DNA of 64,000 nucleotides from Diphasiastrum complanatum (taxonomy: Eukaryota; Streptophyta; Lycopodiopsida; Lycopodiales; Lycopodiaceae). This document shows, in pieces, positions 57,870 to 64,000 of the stretch; within the stretch, counting starts at the first letter, position 1; each line of letters opens with the position of its first letter. The notes under the pieces were generated by a model. It was not told the origin of the DNA. It did not search any database and worked only from the letters and a program-made list of their open reading frames with translations. The stretch lies in assembly GCA_029204225.1 (NCBI GenBank), contig CM055097.1, forward strand, positions 72,184,206 to 72,248,205, in the 5' to 3' direction. The position numbers were made by a program, and so were the translations under genes.

Positions 57870-59921
57870 ATGTCTTCATCTGGTTCACATTTCTTAGAGC
57901 ATAGTGAGAGATTAACATCTTCCAATTATGCAATGTGGAAGATCAGAATGGAATCATTGTTGATTCTACAGGATGTAATGGATATTGTGAGTGGAGTTGA
58001 AGAAGAACCTGCTGCACCTAATGAAGGTGCAACATTCCACAAAAGAACCAGAATTGCCCTTCATTTTATAAAAATGAATGCTACCAATGAAGTGTTAAGA
58101 GAGATCAGTACATGCACCACTGCCAAAGAAGCATGGGATACTCTAAAAACAATCTATGAAATCAAAAATACTTCTAGATTGCTTACACTTAGAAACCAAA
58201 TATTTCTAAGTTATTAGAGAGTAGATGAGAGTGCTTCATCACATGTCATGAGATTTAAGGATCTTCATCAAGAGTTAGCTGGTATTAGTGATGGTCTTAA
58301 GAACACTGAACTTGTTCAAGTAGTCCTAAATGGACTTAGAGATGAGTATGACAATATTGTGTAGACCTATGCTGTCAGAGAGGATCTTCCATCCTTGGAG
58401 ACATTGCAAGGTGTTCTCATTGCTGAAGAAAGCAGACAAGAGAACAAGATGCTGAGGATCAATAGACTTTCATTGAAAGATGGAGATGATAAAGCACTCT
58501 TCATCAGAGACAAGTCAAGAGGCAAGGGAAAAGGACAACAAGACTTCAAGAAGGACAAAGCCAAAGAAGGTGGTGAGGATCAATCCTCACAAGGTGCAAC
58601 ATCCAGTGGCAAGAAGAAGCTATCAAAGATCAAGTGTTTTTTCTCTGGAAAGAAAGGACATTATGCATCAAACTGTTTCAAGAAGAAGAACCAATCTAAG
58701 CAAGCTAACCTTACTAATGAGGATGAGTGTGAGGGTGTAGAGAGTGAAAGAGAGGATTAACTAATGATGTCTACTTTTTCATCTTTTCCTTTTAAGAATG
58801 AAGAAGTTTGGTGGATAGATAGTGGGGCCAGTTCTCACATGTCTAGTTCTAGGAACTCTTTCACTAATCTCATGCCATATCTAGGTGCAAAAAGGTCAAT
58901 CTATACTGCTAATGATGTAGAGTGTAGGATTGAAGGAATAGGTAGCATTCCATTACATGCATCATCATCAAAATTTTTTTGCTTACATGATGTACTATAT
59001 GTACCTAAATTGACTAAGAATCTCATTAGTATAGGACAGTTGTTTGATAGTGGATTGGATGTCAAGTTTCAAGTTGACAAGTGTATAATCTCAAAAGAAA
59101 ATGAAGTTATTGCTAGAGGATCTAGAATTGGTAAGTTGTACAAACTAGATTCTAGGGAGAGTGCTAACATTTCAGATATTGCTTATGAGACCAAGGTCCA
59201 ATAGGAGGATCTGTGGCATAAGAGATTGGGTCATCCCAATTCTAGAGCCATGCAATCTATGGTCAAAGAAGGAAAAGTTGTTGGTCCACCAAAGACACTG
59301 TCAAAGGAGCTTCTACCTTGTGCGCAAAGTCACACAGAAGGCCTTTTCCTAGATCAAGTATGAAGACAAAGCAACCATTTGAACTTGTACACTCAGATGT
59401 TCATTTCTCATCAACTAAGAGCAAAGGAGGAGCCAACTGCTTTGTCTCTTCTGTAGATGATTATACAAGACATTCTTGGATCTATATGTTGTCTTCAAAA
59501 GCCATGGTTTATGATGTTTTTCTTACTTTTAAAGCTTATGTAGAGAAGCAGTTTTCTTTCAAGATAAAAGCTTTAAGAAGTGATAGTGGAGGAGAATACA
59601 CCCAATAAGTTTAAAGACTTTTGTGAGAGAGAGTGTATTCAAAGAGAGTTCTCTTGTGCATATACTCCTAATCAAAATGGAGTTTTTGAGAGAGAAAATA
59701 GAACTTTGTGTGAATTTGCAAAGCCATTAGGCTGGAAGCTTCTCTGCCTAAAGAATTTTGGGGAGAGGTAGTTGCATGTGCAAACTATCTTTGTAATAGG
59801 CTTCCAAATCTTGCAATAGGAGAAAAGACACCATTTGAGATGTTGTATAAGAAAAAGCCTAAGGTAGATCATCTTAGGATTTTTGGCTGTGTATGCTTTG
59901 TGCATGTACCTATAGAAACTT
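57870..59921 (+). pseudogene. Copia H gag, zinc knuckle, protease, integrase (3' part lost)
   Basis: Gag starts MSSSGSHFLEHSERLTSSNY with MWKIRMESLLILQ intact; TAG codons fall at 58216 and at the position shared with F (58362-58364). The knuckle has its second cysteine changed (CFFSGKKGHYASNC). Protease keeps WWIDSGASSHMSSS. Pre-integrase LWHKRLGHPN lies near 59213. Integrase has VDDYTRHSW, RSDSGGEY, then a frameshift at 59605, and VFERENRTL where others have VAERKN. The element ends in the integrase C-terminus (FVHVPIET) at 59921 with no RT or 3' LTR. Confidence 0.85.
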
Positions 59922-59929
59922 AGATGCTG

Positions 59930-61090
59930 CCTCTACATAGAATAATTCAACATCTTGTAATTCATCATCCACTTAAGTATTAATTGGTGTGGATTCAATT
60001 CGCAAAACGTGGTCGGCTAGATAATGTTGCTTCCACTTATGAACGACAATTCGAAAGTAAAATTTAGTCAATAACAGTAACCATTTTACAATACGCCTTG
60101 TATTACACATCTTGTTTACCAAGTAACGGTTGGTGATCCGTATAAAATGCAAAGTGCATTTCCATGAGGTAATGACGAAATTTTCGTATAGAAAAAATCA
60201 TGGCTAACGCTTCACGTTCTATTGTTGAATAGTTCTTCTCTGGATCTGTAAATTGTCTGCTTGCAAATCGTATTAGATAGTCCTTATAGTCACTTGGCTG
60301 CATCAAAATTGATCCAATGGCATATTTTCAGGCATTCGTGTGAACATTAAACTCAATCATCCAATCTAGAGGATGCAGTATCGGTGCTGAAGTTAATGTT
60401 TTTTTTAAAATTCTCAAAGGCTTCTAACGCCTCTATTGTCCAAATAGGAACAATAGTCAGTTCGTATATAGGTCTTGCTAAATCCGCAAAAAAGATAATA
60501 AAAATTCGCATGACCCATACACACATAAACTCCACAAATTGTATCACATGCCCAAGCACAACTCCGTGGGAAACCCATATCTGGCATTTTTCTAGATTTA
60601 GGTAAATTTGGTTTTGCGACATCTTTCAAATACTTTTTCCAATCGGTCCAGGTGGTCTGTATTTGTGCTATGGACTCCAAGGTCATCCAAGTAAATTTCA
60701 AGAAATTTCTGTAGATAATCTTTAAAAGCAAATTGCATTACTCTTTGGAACAAACTTGGTGCATTACAGAGTCCAAACAACATTACTTTGTAAGCATAGG
60801 CGTCCCATTCTGTTGCAAAAGCTATTTTGTGACGATCTATAGGTACAACCTTGACCTGGTTGTAACCACTAAATCCATTCAGAAAACTATAAGCTTCTGT
60901 TCCAGCAAGGCGGTCCAAAATGCTTTTAGTAAAAGGTAACAGAAAGTGATCCTTCCGTGTCACTTTGTTCAAGGCCTTGAGATTCACACAAATTCTCAAT
61001 TTCACATTCTTCTCTTTCTTTATCGAATCCACAACATTAGGATTACAGCGATAGAACTTTGTAACCTTTGGAACTATAAGAGAGCCCAAT
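59930..61090 (-). pseudogene. Ty3/gypsy fragment J: reverse transcriptase and RNase H
   Basis: Frame 61089-60598 encodes RT: LRICVNLKALNKVT, FLNGFSGYNQVKV, LCNAPSLFQRVM and the catalytic YLDDLGVHS. 60622-60353 continues with connection sequence (LNLEKCQIWVSHGVVLGHVI). 60306-60103 is RNase H (LIRFASRQFTDPEKNYSTIE, REALAMIFSIRKFRHYLME, FYTDHQPL), and coding sense reaches about 59940. It is the very part of pol missing from gypsy I, on the same strand, so it may be a displaced piece of that family. It abuts truncated copia H on the left and truncated copia K on the right. Confidence 0.8.
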
Positions 61091-63945
61091 ACTAAATTCT
61101 ACAGGTTGAATGCTACAATCAAGGGGCAACATGGGCTTATCTCATCAATTTCATCGCAAACTGAATTGTGGCATAAAAGGCTTGGTCATTTGAACCTAGA
61201 AGGCCTCAGTTCAATGAGAAAACTAGAAATGATAATATGATTGCCTATGATAGAAGATCACTTGAAGTCGATGTGCGAATCATGTGTGTATGGAAAGCAA
61301 CATCGAGAAAAGTTCAATAAAGGTGGTGTTGCAAGTGCAAAGAACATCCAAGATTTGATCCACACAGATCTATGTGGGCCTATGAGAACTATGTCCTTAG
61401 GTAAGGCCTTCTATTTCATGACTTTCATTGATGATATGTCACGCAAGATGTGGATTTACTTCCTGAAGAAGAAATCAAATGCGTTTGACACATTCAAAAG
61501 CTTTAAAGCATCGGTCAAAAATCAAACAGGTAGAAAGATCAAAGTTAGATCAGATAGTGGAGGTGAGTATAAGTCTAGACAATTTACGCAAGCTCTTACT
61601 CTTGAACTCAATGGTGTAGCTGAGTGCAAAAATCGTACGATTGTGGAAAGTGCTAGATCTATGCTAGCTGAGATGAAACTACCAAAAGATTTTTGGTTAG
61701 AAGCATGCAGTACAGTAGTCTATCTTCAAAATAGAAGTCCTACCATAGCCATACCAAAGATGACACCTAAGGAGGCATTCATGAAGAAGAAGCCAAAGGT
61801 GAGCCACTTGCGAATCTTTGGATGTAAAGACTTTGTACACATTCCTAAGAAAGAGAGACGGAAGCTTGATGTGAAAGCTATCAAGTGTATATTCCTAGGA
61901 TATGATGATCGTGTAAAGGGATATAGATGTTTTGACCCATTGGTCGTGATGTTATCTTTGATAAATCTAAGATGTATGGAGATGAGGATGCTGAGAAGAC
62001 AGATACATCCAGTGGGAAAGATGGTATAGTGAGGATACCCCCTGATGATGATCCATTTATTGACTTTCCTAGTGATGGACATGAGGATACATCTCAAGAT
62101 ACTACTACTCAACCTCAAGAGACAGGTTGGAGAGGTAGAGATAAACCTTTTGGTGCAAGAAGGATTGAAGTTGCAGGTGACAAACGCAAGGAAAAATATG
62201 TATCGTGGGATACATTTTCACCACAAAGCCGATCACCTGACAATAAGCTCGCTAAATGGTTTGAAAGATTGATGGAGAGCCGCAACATGGATGAATTTTC
62301 AGGATCATCTAACCAAGGAGAGCTATGAAGATCAACAAGAGAGAAGAAAAGACAACTTGAAAGGTATGAAGCAAATTATGCTCTCTTATCTAGCATTATT
62401 CAAAGCAAAGAACCTTCGACTTATGGTGAAGCGAAGGATGATGGGTCAAGGCCATGGGAGAGGAGATGGAGTCAATTGCTAAGCATAGCACATGGGACTT
62501 AGTGGAACCACCAGTTGGCAAGAAACCCATTGGTTGTAAATGGGTATACATGACTAAGTACCATGCAGATGGAAGTATAGCAAAGCACAAAGCAAGATTG
62601 GTTATCAAAAGGTATTCACAAAGTAAAGAGATCGACTGTGAGGAGACCTTTGTGCCAGTATGTAAGTGGAATACTCTACGTCCACTTGTTGCTTTAGCTT
62701 CACATTTTGGTTGGCCTTTGCATTAGATGGATGTGAGATGTACCTTTCTAAATGGTGAGTTAGATGAAGAGGTGGTCATGGATCAACCCAAAGGCTTTGT
62801 AGCGAAAGGACAAGAGAATAAAGTATGTCGCTTGAAGAAAGCGCTTTATGGCCTTAAACAGAAACCACGTGCATGGTATAGCAGGATTGATGCCTACTTT
62901 CACTCAAAGGGGATGGTGAGAACACATTCTGATCCGAATCTTTATGTCTTATGCTTTGATGGTATGGTTGCTTTGATTTCTCTTTATGTTGATGACTTGA
63001 TTATCATGGGACATAATCAAGAGATGATAGACATGATTAAGAAAGAGCTCATGGAACAATTTGAGATGATAGATCTCAGCCTACTGCATTATTGCCTTGG
63101 AGTGGAGGTGTGGCAAAAAGGACATGAAGTGGGTCTAACACAGGTGAAGTATGTTAGAGAGTTGATGCACAGGTTCAGGTTGCAGGATTGCAAGCCAATG
63201 AACACTCCTTTTGAACCTAGTAAAAATCTTTCTAAGCTTGACAAGTCACAACCATTTGATGCTATGCTATATAGGCAGTTAGTAGGGAGCTTGGTTTACC
63301 TTACCACGACTAGACCAGATATATGCTATGTTGTTGGTATTATAAGTCAGTTTATGATAGCACCTACAGAAACGCATTGGAAGGCACCTAAGCGCATTTT
63401 GCGTTATGTCAAGGCACTTCAGACTATGGCTTGGTTTTATAGGAAGCATGAGGGTGTACCTGAGTTATGTGGCTATGTGAATGCGGATTGGGGATGTGAC
63501 TATGACGATCGTAGATCCACCACATGGTATGTATTCCAGCTTTGTGGCAGTTGCTTTTTCCTAGTCTAGTAACAAGCAAAGTACAATTGCTCTATCCACC
63601 ACAGAAGCAGAGTATAAGGCAATGTGTAGTGCAGCACATGAAGCTATATGGTTGAGACAGATCTTAGAAGATTAAGTTGGCATGAAACAGAAAAATCCCA
63701 CAACTATACATAGTGACAATCAGAGTGGCATTCAGCTGGAAAAGAATCTAGTGTTCCACGTGAGAACCAAAAGCATTGAGATTCAGTATCACTTTATACG
63801 TGAGAGACTGCTGAGTCGTGAAATTCATGTTGTTCATTGTAGTACAAAAGAACAACTAGCTGATATTTTCACTAAGCCACTTGTTAAAGAAAAGTTTGAT
63901 AAGTTTAGAACAAAACTTTATGTACTTAAAGTTTGTTGACTTTAA
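61091..63945 (+). pseudogene. Copia K: pre-integrase to RNase H (5' truncated)
   Basis: It starts in the pre-integrase domain (TELWHKRLGHLN). Integrase 61241-61980 keeps FIDDMSRKMW and RSDSGGEYKS but has lost about ten residues before LNGVAECKNRT. RT from 62454: SIAKHSTWDLVEPP, CKWVYMTKYHADGSI, TAG at 62725, MDVRCTFLNGELDEEV, ALYGLKQKPRAWYS and YVDDLIIMGHNQ. RNase H needs a frameshift at about 63565 and then reads STTEAEYKAMCSAA, SDNQSGIQL and ADIFTKPLVKEKF. The lineage differs from A/F/H (its integrase and RT motifs are of the more common plant copia type). It is the least decayed pol here. Confidence 0.88.
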
Positions 63946-63979
63946 AACCTATGTATATGACTGTATAAAGAGCAGACTC

Positions 63980-64000
63980 TACTTTAAGGGAGAGAGTTAG
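63980..64000 (+). other. Probable polypurine tract of copia K
   Basis: AAGGGAGAGAGTTAG closes the window just after RNase H. The 3' LTR would start at or beyond the edge. Confidence 0.5.

Overview
The window looks like repeat-rich nuclear DNA of a land plant. The evidence is Ty1/copia elements with initiator-Met tRNA primer sites, Ty3/gypsy elements including one with a long 3' ORF, L1-type LINE pieces with a zf-RVT tail, a CACTA transposon, and plant-type short-chain dehydrogenase (SDR) genes with a canonical GT-AG intron. The great age and stacking of the retroelements would fit a gymnosperm or fern, but nothing here fixes the species. I saw no tRNA, rRNA or CRISPR.

The only genes that look intact are two SDR copies of 271 residues each (19.6-20.6 kb minus, 32.3-33.4 kb plus). 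They form an inverted duplication with arms of about 1.9 kb. Both start in a 20-nt coding exon upstream of a phase-2 intron.

Layout: 1-6.1 kb holds copia A (minus) nested in copia B (minus). 6.1-13.6 kb is the unusual block: a broken minus-strand Ulp1-like cysteine protease; a broken histone H3-like gene whose tail is split by a 1.15-kb inverted-repeat transposon; eight 70-72-bp dyad units with conserved arms and unrelated centres; a plus-strand two-exon gene of unknown family; and an intron-containing minus-strand transposase-like remnant. 13.7-16.4 kb is copia C. 16.4-31 kb has the first SDR copy and fragments of copia, gypsy and a gag zinc knuckle, with copia D (plus) at 26.4-28.7 kb. 31-38.5 kb has LINE pieces, the second SDR copy and a second, different transposase-like remnant. 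38.5-61 kb is a nest: gypsy E holds copia F, which holds CACTA G; then a second copy of the same gypsy-copia junction begins copia H, which holds gypsy I. 61-64 kb is copia K.

Order of events readable from nesting: F inserted into E; the junction segment was duplicated (F and H share the same left flank and an in-frame TAG in gag); then G entered F and I entered H independently. Element letters A-K are my labels.

The strongest candidate for something undescribed is the 6.1-13.6 kb block with its 71-bp dyad units. I read it as the decayed remains of a multi-gene DNA transposon or similar mobile unit, but its ends were not found.
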